From assembly GCA_030595525.1 (NCBI GenBank), contig JAUVDD010000122.1, positions 1 through 5,568 on the forward strand: DNA of 5,568 nucleotides. The letters are read 5' to 3'. Position numbers and translations under genes: made by a program. Positions within the stretch are counted from its first letter, which is position 1. Every line of letters starts with the position of its first letter. The notes under the pieces are model-generated. The model had not been told where the DNA came from. It worked only from the letters and a program-made list of their open reading frames with translations, and searched no databases. Below are positions 1 to 5,568 of the stretch, one piece after another. The stretch comes from Puniceicoccales bacterium. GTDB lineage: Bacteria > Verrucomicrobiota > Verrucomicrobiia > Opitutales > Oceanipulchritudinaceae.

Positions 1-636
1 CTGCAGCGCAAGGTACGGATTGCAGCCGATGACCTGAAAACCGAACTTAATCTGACCGGCCTTGTAACTTTGGATAGTGACAAACCAACCGATTACGATC
101 GATTCGACTCTGACAAGGTTCGCACTTCGCTGGGACTTACGCTGGATCTGCCCATCGATCGATTAAGGGAGCGAAACTCCTATCGTGTATCACTTATTCG
201 TTTTGAAGCAGGAATCCGCAGCTTGAGCCGGACCCTGGATGACTTGCGGTCACTGGTTGATAGTTCCCTTCGAGAGTTGGATCGATTGAAACAGAACTAT
301 GAGATTCAGACCAATGCCGTCCGATTGGCAGATATACAGGTTAGCGGTGCCCTGCTCTCCATCGAATCCGGCAAAGCCATTTTCCGAGACCTTGAAGAAG
401 CCCAGGATGACCTGATCCAAGCACAAAACGCCCAGACCGCTGCCCTGGTTGACTATCTTGAGTCCCGTTTAAAGCTCCTTCTCGATCTTGGCATTCTGGA
501 TGCAGAAACAAATCAATTCTGGCTAACCAAAGCCACTCAGTATCCCTTGAAAAAGGGTACCAGCACTGAGTCATCAACGTCATCAACGACGCTTGAAAAC
601 AACGTGATAACCCCGGAAGAACTATTCCCGAATTAA
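1..636 (+). CDS. TolC-family outer-membrane efflux protein, C-terminal part (5' end outside window)
   Basis: The reading frame is open from base 1 to the TAA at 634-636, giving 211 residues. A TTG at 70 could be called as a start, but the frame continues upstream without a stop and the residues before it (KVRIAADDLKTELNLTG) fit the beta-strand segment of a TolC repeat, so this is the tail of a longer gene; full TolC-family proteins are usually 400-500 residues. The fragment shows a second-repeat pattern: a strand ending in LGLTLDLPIDRLRERN, a long helix (about residues 55-105), a helix with AVRLADIQVSGALLSIESGK, then a helix with DLIQAQNAQTAALVDYLESRLKLLLDLGIL, the typical final helix of the family. 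A hydrophilic Ser/Thr-rich tail of about 40 residues follows. Known family role: trimeric outer-membrane channel and periplasmic tunnel. It ends one base before the adaptor gene, so it is most likely the exit duct of this exporter. Confidence 0.88.
   Translation: MQRKVRIAADDLKTELNLTGLVTLDSDKPTDYDRFDSDKVRTSLGLTLDLPIDRLRERNSYRVSLIRFEAGIRSLSRTLDDLRSLVDSSLRELDRLKQNYEIQTNAVRLADIQVSGALLSIESGKAIFRDLEEAQDDLIQAQNAQTAALVDYLESRLKLLLDLGILDAETNQFWLTKATQYPLKKGTSTESSTSSTTLENNVITPEELFPN
571..588 (+). repeat. 9-bp tandem duplication in the TolC-like tail
   Basis: The 9-mer TCATCAACG occurs twice back to back (571-579 and 580-588), in frame with the TolC-like gene, and encodes Ser-Ser-Thr twice. It lies in the hydrophilic Ser/Thr-rich C-terminal tail, beyond the last conserved helix. 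It looks like a small slippage duplication in an unconstrained linker; no function is implied. Confidence 0.6.
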
Positions 637-637
637 C

Positions 638-2455
638 ATGAAAATCTTGGAAAAAATCCTTACCTCCCCTCTTTTCCAAGAGGCCAAGCGCCTCTACCAT
701 AAGGCGATGTCCTTTCTTATCCCCTTCGTAAAAGAACGCCCAAAGGTCTCATCGGCGATTGGCGTAGTTCTACTATATATTCTGTTCTCGCTGATCTCTG
801 GGGACGGCAAGGGTGACAACGCAATGGATTATTTCAAAGTGACCAAAGGTGACTTCCTTGTTTCAATCGTTGAGGGTGGAACGCTTCAGGCAGTGAATGA
901 GACGACTGTACGCAATGAAGTAATGGGCAACTCCCGTATCGTTTACATCATTCCAGAGGGTACATACGTGAAGGAGGGAGAGCTCATCGTCGAGCTCGAC
1001 ACAGAGGAAGTTGAGAGAAATCTCAACCAGATAATGATTGTTTATGAAGATGACAAAGCTGACGCCATTAAAGCAGAATCGGATGTTCTCATACTCAAAA
1101 GCACGACTGAAAGTCAGATCAGAAAAGCTGAATTGAATGTGCAGTTCGCTGAGATGGATGTGCAGAAATTCGAGGAAATCGAAAGAGAACAGCAAGTTCG
1201 CAATGCACAGATTTCAATCATCACCGCCCAAGAGTCGCTTAAAATTGCGGAAGATCGCCTGGAATGGTCTGAGAAGCTCACTGATGAGGGATTTGAGACC
1301 AAAAGCAACCTTGACAAGGACAAATTGTCCGTCACCAACCAGACCCTTGGGCTGGAAAGGGCCGAGAGTGTGGAGAAAATGCTGAATGAATATGATCTGC
1401 AAAAAACGGAAGCCCGGTATCGATCAAATCTGAAGGAAGCCCAGGCGGAGTTGGAACGGGTTAAGCAACAGGGAGAAAGCAGGATTAGCCAGACAACCTC
1501 GCGTGCGGAAATCGAGAAGCGCAAACTGGGACTGAGCGAATTTAAGCTGAATCGAATGCAGGAACAAATGGAGGCCACAAAGATTTATGCTCCACAAGAT
1601 GGATTGATCGTTTGGGCGAGTAGTTCGAATCGGTATAGCAATGAATCAGTAATTGAAGAAGGCGCCATGATCCGCATGCGTCAGTCCATTGTTAATATTC
1701 CCGATACTTCCGAAATGAAGGTCGAGGTCAAAGTACATGAATCGCACGTCAATCAGGTGCAAGTTGGGCAGATGGCCTATATTGTCCTCGATGCATACCC
1801 CGATGACCGATATACAGGGACCGTATCTAAAATCGGACTACTTCCTGATGCGGCAAGCCGGTACGGCAATAGCAACCTGAAGGTTTATAGCACTGAAATT
1901 ATTATCAATGATGACTTGCCGGATATTAAGCCCGGAGCCTCAGCACGGGCGGAGATTGTCATCACTAAATTAAAGAATGTGCTGACAGTTCCGATACAAT
2001 GCGTAACGACCATTCGGGGAAAACAAGTTTGTTATGTCAAAGGACTCGGAGATCCGAGGCCGGAAGAAGTTGAAATCGGATTGTTTAATAACAAGTTTAT
2101 AGAAATCAAATCCGGACTTAAGTCGGGTTCCCGCGTGATGCTTGCACCGCCCCTTGATAGCAGTGTCGATTTGGCAGGTGCTTTGATCCATGGTGAAGAA
2201 GAGGTTGTATTGCCAGACACGCAACCTGAGCCAAAAGCCAGTATTGGTGGTCCCATTGTCCGCAAATCGAGCGTTGGTTCAGATGAGGCCATGCAAATCC
2301 CCGGTCAAGGTGGAGAAGGCAAAGGAAGCAAGAAGGCGTCTCAGGTTGAGCGCAAGCAAGCCGAACAAAGTGAGCGCAAGCAGGATGCTCAGGGTGATCG
2401 CAGCCAAAGGACCGGCGGTGGCGGCGGTGGCGGCGGAAAAGGCGGTAGAGGGTAA
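638..2455 (+). CDS. Membrane-fusion (periplasmic adaptor) protein, HlyD/MacA-like
   Basis: 605-residue adaptor that should link the inner-membrane ABC permease to the TolC-like channel. Order of parts: basic, amphipathic N-terminal segment (1-37); single hydrophobic anchor VSSAIGVVLLYILFSLISG (37-55), with no lipobox; first half of a lipoyl-type domain around 92-123 (IIPEGTYVKEGELIVELD); two long charged helices (about 124-210 and 223-312) forming a coiled-coil hairpin with the turn near LTDEGFETKSNLDKDK (214-229), the place where adaptors touch TolC; second lipoyl half (TKIYAPQDGLIVWASS, 314-329); beta-barrel (about 357-445); membrane-proximal domain starting at VPIQ (451) and ending near 505. 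A hydrophilic tail (about 520-605) is low-complexity. ATG 638 sits one base after the upstream stop; its nearest purine-rich stretch (GGAAGA, 615-620) is too distant for a good Shine-Dalgarno, so translation may be coupled. ATG 707 is an alternative start that keeps the anchor. Confidence 0.93.
   Translation: MKILEKILTSPLFQEAKRLYHKAMSFLIPFVKERPKVSSAIGVVLLYILFSLISGDGKGDNAMDYFKVTKGDFLVSIVEGGTLQAVNETTVRNEVMGNSRIVYIIPEGTYVKEGELIVELDTEEVERNLNQIMIVYEDDKADAIKAESDVLILKSTTESQIRKAELNVQFAEMDVQKFEEIEREQQVRNAQISIITAQESLKIAEDRLEWSEKLTDEGFETKSNLDKDKLSVTNQTLGLERAESVEKMLNEYDLQKTEARYRSNLKEAQAELERVKQQGESRISQTTSRAEIEKRKLGLSEFKLNRMQEQMEATKIYAPQDGLIVWASSSNRYSNESVIEEGAMIRMRQSIVNIPDTSEMKVEVKVHESHVNQVQVGQMAYIVLDAYPDDRYTGTVSKIGLLPDAASRYGNSNLKVYSTEIIINDDLPDIKPGASARAEIVITKLKNVLTVPIQCVTTIRGKQVCYVKGLGDPRPEEVEIGLFNNKFIEIKSGLKSGSRVMLAPPLDSSVDLAGALIHGEEEVVLPDTQPEPKASIGGPIVRKSSVGSDEAMQIPGQGGEGKGSKKASQVERKQAEQSERKQDAQGDRSQRTGGGGGGGGKGGRG
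679..695 (+). other. Potential RNA hairpin early in the adaptor gene
   Basis: AGAGGC (679-684) and GCCTCT (690-695) are perfect reverse complements around a 5-nt loop. The hairpin lies between the assigned ATG at 638 and the in-frame ATG at 707. It is inside coding sequence, has no T-tract and may be chance, but it could affect ribosome access at the start of the gene. Confidence 0.3.
2348..2419 (+). repeat. 24-bp (8-residue) imperfect tandem repeat in the adaptor tail
   Basis: Three consecutive 24-bp units (2348-2371, 2372-2395, 2396-2419) encode ERKQAEQS, ERKQDAQG and DRSQRTGG (residues 571-594). The 12-mer TGAGCGCAAGCA occurs at 2347-2358 and again at 2371-2382. The third unit is degenerate. 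The repeat is in frame, so unit gain or loss would only lengthen or shorten the tail. Confidence 0.6.
2414..2437 (+). repeat. Eight-glycine tract in the adaptor tail
   Basis: Eight consecutive GGN codons (mostly GGC and GGT) encode Gly593-Gly600, followed by KGGRG and the stop. The triplet run is GC-rich compared with the rest of the window and is the sort of sequence prone to replication slippage. Confidence 0.85.
2447..2452 (+). promoter_or_regulatory. Probable ribosome binding site for the ABC ATPase gene
   Basis: AGAGGG lies four bases before ATG 2457, inside the last codons of the adaptor gene. It is a modest Shine-Dalgarno match with slightly short spacing. It supports ATG 2457 over extending the ATPase frame upstream through the adaptor's low-complexity tail. 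Confidence 0.5.
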
Positions 2456-2456
2456 T

Positions 2457-3185
2457 ATGGCAACCGACTCCAGAATCATCATCGACCTCCGGAATATCTA
2501 TAAAATATTCCAGATGGGAAATGTCGATGTTCGGGCACTTCGTGGCGTCGATGTGGCCATTGAGGAAGGATCCTATGTAGCGATCATGGGGCCATCCGGA
2601 TCCGGCAAATCAACGATGCTTAATATACTGGGATGTCTCGACCGACCCACTTCTGGACAGTATTTCCTTGGTGGTGAAGATGTTTCAAAAATGGATGATG
2701 ATACCTTATCCACGATCAGGGGACAAAGACTTGGTTTCATATTCCAGTCATACAATCTAATCCCGCAGTTGACGGTGATTGAAAACATTCAGGTTCCTCT
2801 GCTTTACCAAAACGTAGATATGAAGGACTACGAGGAGAAGTGTATTGGACTTGCGACCCTTGTCGGGTTGGAGGACCGGATGGATCACCGACCAACCCAA
2901 TTATCAGGAGGACAGCAACAGCGAGTCGCCATTGCCCGTTCACTGGTTAATGATCCGCTCATGATTCTGGCCGATGAGCCAACAGGGAACCTCGACTCAA
3001 AAACGGGCAGCGAAGTACTCGGGCTCATTGATAATTTGAATAAAAGCGGAAAAACGATTATCATGGTCACTCATGATGACGATGTCGCCCGCCGCGCGGA
3101 CCGTGTGATCCGGTTAATGGATGGCCTTATCGACAGCGATGTTAGCCGAAATGGTTCGAACCAAACCGTGGAGGATGATAAATGA
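2457..3185 (+). CDS. ABC transporter ATP-binding protein, LolD/MacB type
   Basis: 242-residue nucleotide-binding subunit, expected as a dimer on the cytoplasmic face of the partner permease, where ATP hydrolysis drives its conformational cycle. All catalytic motifs are intact: Walker [10 protein letters not shown] (45-53), Q-loop Gln97 in [13 protein letters not shown], signature [13 protein letters not shown] (149-161), Walker B LMILADEP (168-175) with catalytic Glu174, D-loop GNLDS (177-181), and switch His206 in MVTHD. The [13 protein letters not shown] and [10 protein letters not shown] wording is typical of the LolD/MacB/FtsE group rather than importers. The frame is open back to 2190, but the upstream part overlaps the adaptor tail and has no ABC character. 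ATG 2457 starts one base after the adaptor stop and directly precedes the first strand ([12 protein letters not shown]). The gene shares a 4-bp ATGA overlap with the permease gene, so the two are probably translationally coupled. Confidence 0.96.
   Translation: MATDSRIIIDLRNIYKIFQMGNVDVRALRGVDVAIEEGSYVAIMGPSGSGKSTMLNILGCLDRPTSGQYFLGGEDVSKMDDDTLSTIRGQRLGFIFQSYNLIPQLTVIENIQVPLLYQNVDMKDYEEKCIGLATLVGLEDRMDHRPTQLSGGQQQRVAIARSLVNDPLMILADEPTGNLDSKTGSEVLGLIDNLNKSGKTIIMVTHDDDVARRADRVIRLMDGLIDSDVSRNGSNQTVEDDK
3170..3175 (+). promoter_or_regulatory. Strong Shine-Dalgarno for the permease gene
   Basis: GGAGGA lies six bases before ATG 3182, within the last codons of the ATPase gene. It is the clearest ribosome binding site in the window and fixes the permease start at the ATGA overlap. 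Confidence 0.8.
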
Positions 3186-4483
3186 TAGGTTCCTCCATAA
3201 ACCGACAGCAACTCATTACAACGGTAATGCTCGGCGTAAAGAGCCTTATGCTGCACAAGTTGCGGTCGGGCTTAACCATGCTTGGGATGATTTTCGGGGT
3301 CTGTTCAGTTATTTCGATGCTGGCGATTGGTGAAGGGGCATCACATGAAGCACAGGAACGCATTAAAAGACTGGGATCGACCAATATTATTATCAATAGC
3401 GTCAAGCCACCGGAAGAACAGGCATCTACTACATCATCACGCAGTTTTATTTTAGAGTACGGGCTGACCTATAATGATGCTTCCCGTCTGCAATTTACGA
3501 TTCCCAATGTCCATAATGTTCTGCCCATGCGGATCATTCGTGAAAACGTGCAATTCGGAAGGAATCAGGAACCTTGTCAGGTCGTGGGCACCCTCCCTGC
3601 CTATCCCACCATGCAAGGATTTGAGCTGGTGGCGGGACGGTTTCTTGCCATGATCGACGAGAAACACCAACGCAATATTTGCGTTATCACAAAAGGCCTC
3701 GCGCACCGGTTGTTCCCTTATCAAAATCCTCTGGAATCAACAATTCGAATTCAAAATGTATACTATCAAGTGGTTGGAATGGTCGAGGAAACCGGAACTG
3801 CGGAACAACGCCCTCAACAAGGTGAGATGGAGGGTGAGCCCCTCGATAACAATGTCTACATCCCTCTTTCCACTGCCAAGGTACGCTTCGGTGAGACCCT
3901 TATCCGGCGCAACGCTGGTAGCTTCAGCGCGGAAAAGGTCGAGTTGCATCGCATCATTTTGAAAATGGAAGATACCGAATCGGTCATGGCCGCTGAAAAG
4001 CAAATCAGCAGCCTCCTTCAACGCTTCCATGAAGAGAGTGACTTTGAGCTGATCGTTCCACTACAATTATTGCGGGAAGCAGAAGCTGCCAAGCGCATGT
4101 TCAATATCGTCCTGGGATCAATTGCCGCCATTTCCCTGCTCGTTGGGGGGATCGGTATCATGAACATCATGTTGGCAACGGTTACTGAGCGAACCCGTGA
4201 GATTGGTGTACGCCGGGCCCTTGGTGCAAAGAAGAAGGACATCGTTGCTCAATTCCTCATCGAAACCGTCGTTTTATCGATTGGTGGTGGTTTGATCGGA
4301 GTTTGCATCGGCATGCTTGTCCCGGTATTTGTTCAGTACTTCACATCCATGGAGACCATTATCACTGCGTGGTCCGTTGCCCTGGCATTCGGCATATCCG
4401 GACTCACCGGCATCGCATTCGGAATCTACCCGGCATCACAAGCTGCGGAGCTCGATCCGATCGAGGCCCTCCGGCACGAGTGA
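3182..4483 (+). CDS. ABC transporter permease, MacB/FtsX family
   Basis: 433-residue inner-membrane subunit with four-helix MacB topology: a cytoplasmic amphipathic start containing KSLMLHKLRSGLTMLGM (20-36), first transmembrane helix about 30-50, a large periplasmic domain (about 52-300), then three helices near 307-331, 360-385 and 396-417. The stretch TERTREIGVRRALGAKKKDI (335-354) between helices 2 and 3 is the classic FtsX-domain coupling region that contacts the ATPase, and the C-terminus YPASQAAELDPIEALRHE is also canonical. E. coli MacB carries the ATPase fused to this permease; here they are separate genes, as in YknYZ-type pairs. Family knowledge: these permeases act by mechanotransmission, squeezing substrate from the periplasm through adaptor and TolC instead of moving it across the inner membrane. 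The start is set by a strong ribosome binding site and overlap with the ATPase gene. Length is normal and no damage is visible. Confidence 0.95.
   Translation: MIGSSINRQQLITTVMLGVKSLMLHKLRSGLTMLGMIFGVCSVISMLAIGEGASHEAQERIKRLGSTNIIINSVKPPEEQASTTSSRSFILEYGLTYNDASRLQFTIPNVHNVLPMRIIRENVQFGRNQEPCQVVGTLPAYPTMQGFELVAGRFLAMIDEKHQRNICVITKGLAHRLFPYQNPLESTIRIQNVYYQVVGMVEETGTAEQRPQQGEMEGEPLDNNVYIPLSTAKVRFGETLIRRNAGSFSAEKVELHRIILKMEDTESVMAAEKQISSLLQRFHEESDFELIVPLQLLREAEAAKRMFNIVLGSIAAISLLVGGIGIMNIMLATVTERTREIGVRRALGAKKKDIVAQFLIETVVLSIGGGLIGVCIGMLVPVFVQYFTSMETIITAWSVALAFGISGLTGIAFGIYPASQAAELDPIEALRHE
4451..4465. other. Inverted repeat at the end of the permease gene
   Basis: CTCGAT (4451-4456) and ATCGAG (4460-4465) form a perfect 6-bp stem with a 3-nt loop, extendable by GGAG (4447-4450) with CTCC (4469-4472) across a 3-nt bulge. 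It ends about 15 bases before the permease stop. No T-tract follows on either strand, so it is not a standard intrinsic terminator. It overlaps codons for the conserved LDPIEAL motif, which may be the whole explanation. Confidence 0.3.
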
Positions 4484-4511
4484 TTTCGCCTGGAGCGACA
4501 ATCTGTTCGAT

Positions 4512-5568
4512 CTAATCCCTTGGTTGTTGAATTCTCTTGGTCAGTTCAGCGATAAACAATTCATCACCATTTCCTTCAGCAGGTAGAAAGAATTGAATCC
4601 ATTGCTCTTCCTCGTATCCGTTTGCCTGATACAGGCTGTCTTCTAATCCACTTCCTTCTGAAACCATCACGACTTCTTTGATCTCATTTAAATTCAAATA
4701 GTATCCCTGCAACTCACCGTTTTCATCGTGATAATATGTAGATAAAGTATCATTCGTCAGAATTGTGCCGGAGTCCAAAAATGACAGGAATCCACTCCCA
4801 TAGATATAGAGGATTTCACTGGATTCATTAATCAGTCCAAACTCCATCAGTTTTTGGGTTGCCTTATCAGGCAACTCGGAGCCAGACGTCACTTCACCAC
4901 TTGGAATTACTCCTGATTCTACCAATGCTCCAATAACCATAAAAAACAAGATGATTGCTGCTAACATCCCAGCTGGTATCCAAAGGAAAATCTTTGCTTT
5001 TGAGCGCTTATTTTTCATCGGAACAATCGGAATCTCAACATCACTCGGTACAACAGTCCCGTAAGACGCTGGTGGTTGTACCGGAAATAGCCCCTTGCTC
5101 CCCATATGGTACGACTTCACTGCATCGATGGGATGAATAAACATCCAAACAATAACAAGCATTGCGAGTGAACCCAAAATCGGGACACCTGCAGCCGTCT
5201 CTGCGATTGCCGTACCGATAAAGCTCAGCCATATCATTGACATAAAGACGAGCTCCAGCAAGCCCAGAGCCTTGGATCCGAGGTACAGATCTCCCAATCC
5301 AGGCATTAATAGCGATAGCAAAGCTGCCTTGCCGGGTTTCTTGAATTCCAATCCGCAATGGCTGCATTCCGGCACAAGAACTTCTCCGTAATCCGTCAGG
5401 CAGTTCGGACACAAGTTTCGCATGCCAATTGCATTCGGATCCTTCGGCGAATTTGTATCGAGAATTTGATTTAAAAAACTTCCCAACTCCTTGCGGTCTG
5501 CTCCCGGGACACGGCTGAATGTGAGTGCCTTTCCGTTTCTTAACTGAATCTTGAATCCGGACAAAACA
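4512..5568 (-). CDS. Zinc-ribbon multi-pass membrane protein of unknown function (5' end outside window)
   Basis: Minus-strand frame ending at the TAG at 4514-4512 and open to the right edge. A TTG at 5564-5562 could be called a start (350 residues), but the frame continues past it and residues 2-34 look like the last strands and helix of a PH-like domain, so the true start is probably beyond the window. Numbering from that TTG: a four-cysteine motif CPNC-x11-CSHC (52-70), consistent with a zinc ribbon; a hydrophobic block AALLSLLMPGLGDLYLGSKA (80-99) resembling the TM2-domain PGLG-YLG pattern; further membrane helices near 100-120, 127-147 and 192-214; a basic loop KNKRSKAK (184-191); and a C-terminal soluble domain (about 236-346). 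Positive charges place the 148-191 loop in the cytoplasm, which would put the C-terminal domain outside, but the helix count is ambiguous. It converges on the exporter operon with a 28-bp gap and has no visible link to export. Confidence 0.85.
   Translation of the reverse strand, partial: VLSGFKIQLRNGKALTFSRVPGADRKELGSFLNQILDTNSPKDPNAIGMRNLCPNCLTDYGEVLVPECSHCGLEFKKPGKAALLSLLMPGLGDLYLGSKALGLLELVFMSMIWLSFIGTAIAETAAGVPILGSLAMLVIVWMFIHPIDAVKSYHMGSKGLFPVQPPASYGTVVPSDVEIPIVPMKNKRSKAKIFLWIPAGMLAAIILFFMVIGALVESGVIPSGEVTSGSELPDKATQKLMEFGLINESSEILYIYGSGFLSFLDSGTILTNDTLSTYYHDENGELQGYYLNLNEIKEVVMVSEGSGLEDSLYQANGYEEEQWIQFFLPAEGNGDELFIAELTKRIQQPRD
5355..5411 (-). other. Zinc-ribbon motif (CxxC...CxxC)
   Basis: Encodes Cys52-x2-Cys55 and Cys67-x2-Cys70 (numbered from the TTG at 5564), spaced by 11 residues. 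The second knuckle CSHCGLEF is typical of bacterial zinc-ribbon membrane proteins. The motif immediately precedes the first membrane helix, so it is expected on the cytoplasmic side. Zinc binding is inferred from the cysteine spacing. Confidence 0.75.

Noticed and set aside
96..164. CGATCGATT occurring twice (96-104 and 156-164) as a possible regulatory repeat
   Set aside because: Both copies are inside coding sequence, where Ile/Asp/Arg codons give such strings readily; there is no regular spacing or intergenic context.
543..558. Possible hairpin CCCTT/AAGGG near the end of the TolC-like gene
   Set aside because: Only five base pairs, inside coding sequence and with no T-tract; not a terminator or attenuator.
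341..700. 119-residue minus-strand open frame across the TolC/adaptor junction
   Set aside because: It is antisense to two well-supported genes, has no recognisable domain and spans their junction; it is a codon-bias shadow.
1114..1578. 154-residue minus-strand open frame rich in Ser and Arg
   Set aside because: It lies opposite the adaptor's coiled coil; its Ser/Leu/Arg-rich composition is what the reverse strand of Glu/Lys/Ala/Gln codons yields.
2190..2456. Upstream in-frame extension of the ABC ATPase (open frame from 2190)
   Set aside because: It overlaps the adaptor's low-complexity tail in another frame, its product shows no ABC-domain character, and ATG 2457 has a ribosome binding site and fits the family N-terminus.
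4486..4498. TCGC/GCGA stem in the intergenic gap as an operon terminator
   Set aside because: A 4-bp stem without a following T-tract is too weak to call.
5041..5412. 123-residue minus-strand frame inside the zinc-ribbon gene
   Set aside because: It overlaps the membrane-protein gene in an alternative frame on the same strand and lacks coherent hydrophobic or domain structure, whereas the longer frame has a zinc ribbon and membrane helices.

Overview
The window shows a Gram-negative (outer-membrane) bacterium. It carries a TolC-type outer-membrane factor, a membrane-fusion adaptor, and an ABC ATPase/permease pair: the parts of a tripartite MacAB-TolC-like export machine. GC content is moderate, by eye a little under 50%. 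The phrasing of the TolC fragment (DLPIDRLRERNSYR) and the adaptor resembles proteins I associate with Verrucomicrobiota/Planctomycetota-like bacteria. That placement is from memory and weak; no rRNA or tRNA gene is present to anchor taxonomy.

Layout. Positions 1-636 (+) hold the 3' part of a TolC-family gene cut by the left edge. Positions 638-2455 (+) hold a 605-residue adaptor (HlyD/MacA-like membrane fusion protein) with a cytoplasmic leader, one membrane anchor, a long coiled-coil hairpin, and an unusual basic, repeat-containing, glycine-rich tail. Positions 2457-3185 (+) hold a 242-residue ABC ATPase of the LolD/MacB type. Positions 3182-4483 (+) hold a 433-residue MacB/FtsX-type permease. 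Gaps of one base and a 4-bp ATGA overlap indicate one co-transcribed operon whose promoter lies upstream of the window. After a 28-bp gap, a convergent gene (4512 to the right edge, minus strand, 5' end missing) encodes a multi-pass membrane protein with a cysteine-rich zinc-ribbon motif and possible PH-like domains at both ends. Its function is unknown.

How the genes work together (inference from family knowledge). The ATPase and permease form the inner-membrane engine. The adaptor bridges it through its coiled-coil hairpin to the TolC-like channel, so substrate taken from the periplasm or inner-membrane leaflet is driven out of the cell. The substrate cannot be read from the sequence; MacAB relatives export macrolides, peptides, lipoproteins or siderophores. 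The convergent gene is not obviously part of this system.

Nothing here is clearly a new system. The points most worth a second look are the adaptor's repeat/glycine tail and the zinc-ribbon membrane protein. No tRNA, rRNA, CRISPR array, insertion sequence or convincing intrinsic terminator was found, and no stretch over 300 bp lacks a gene.
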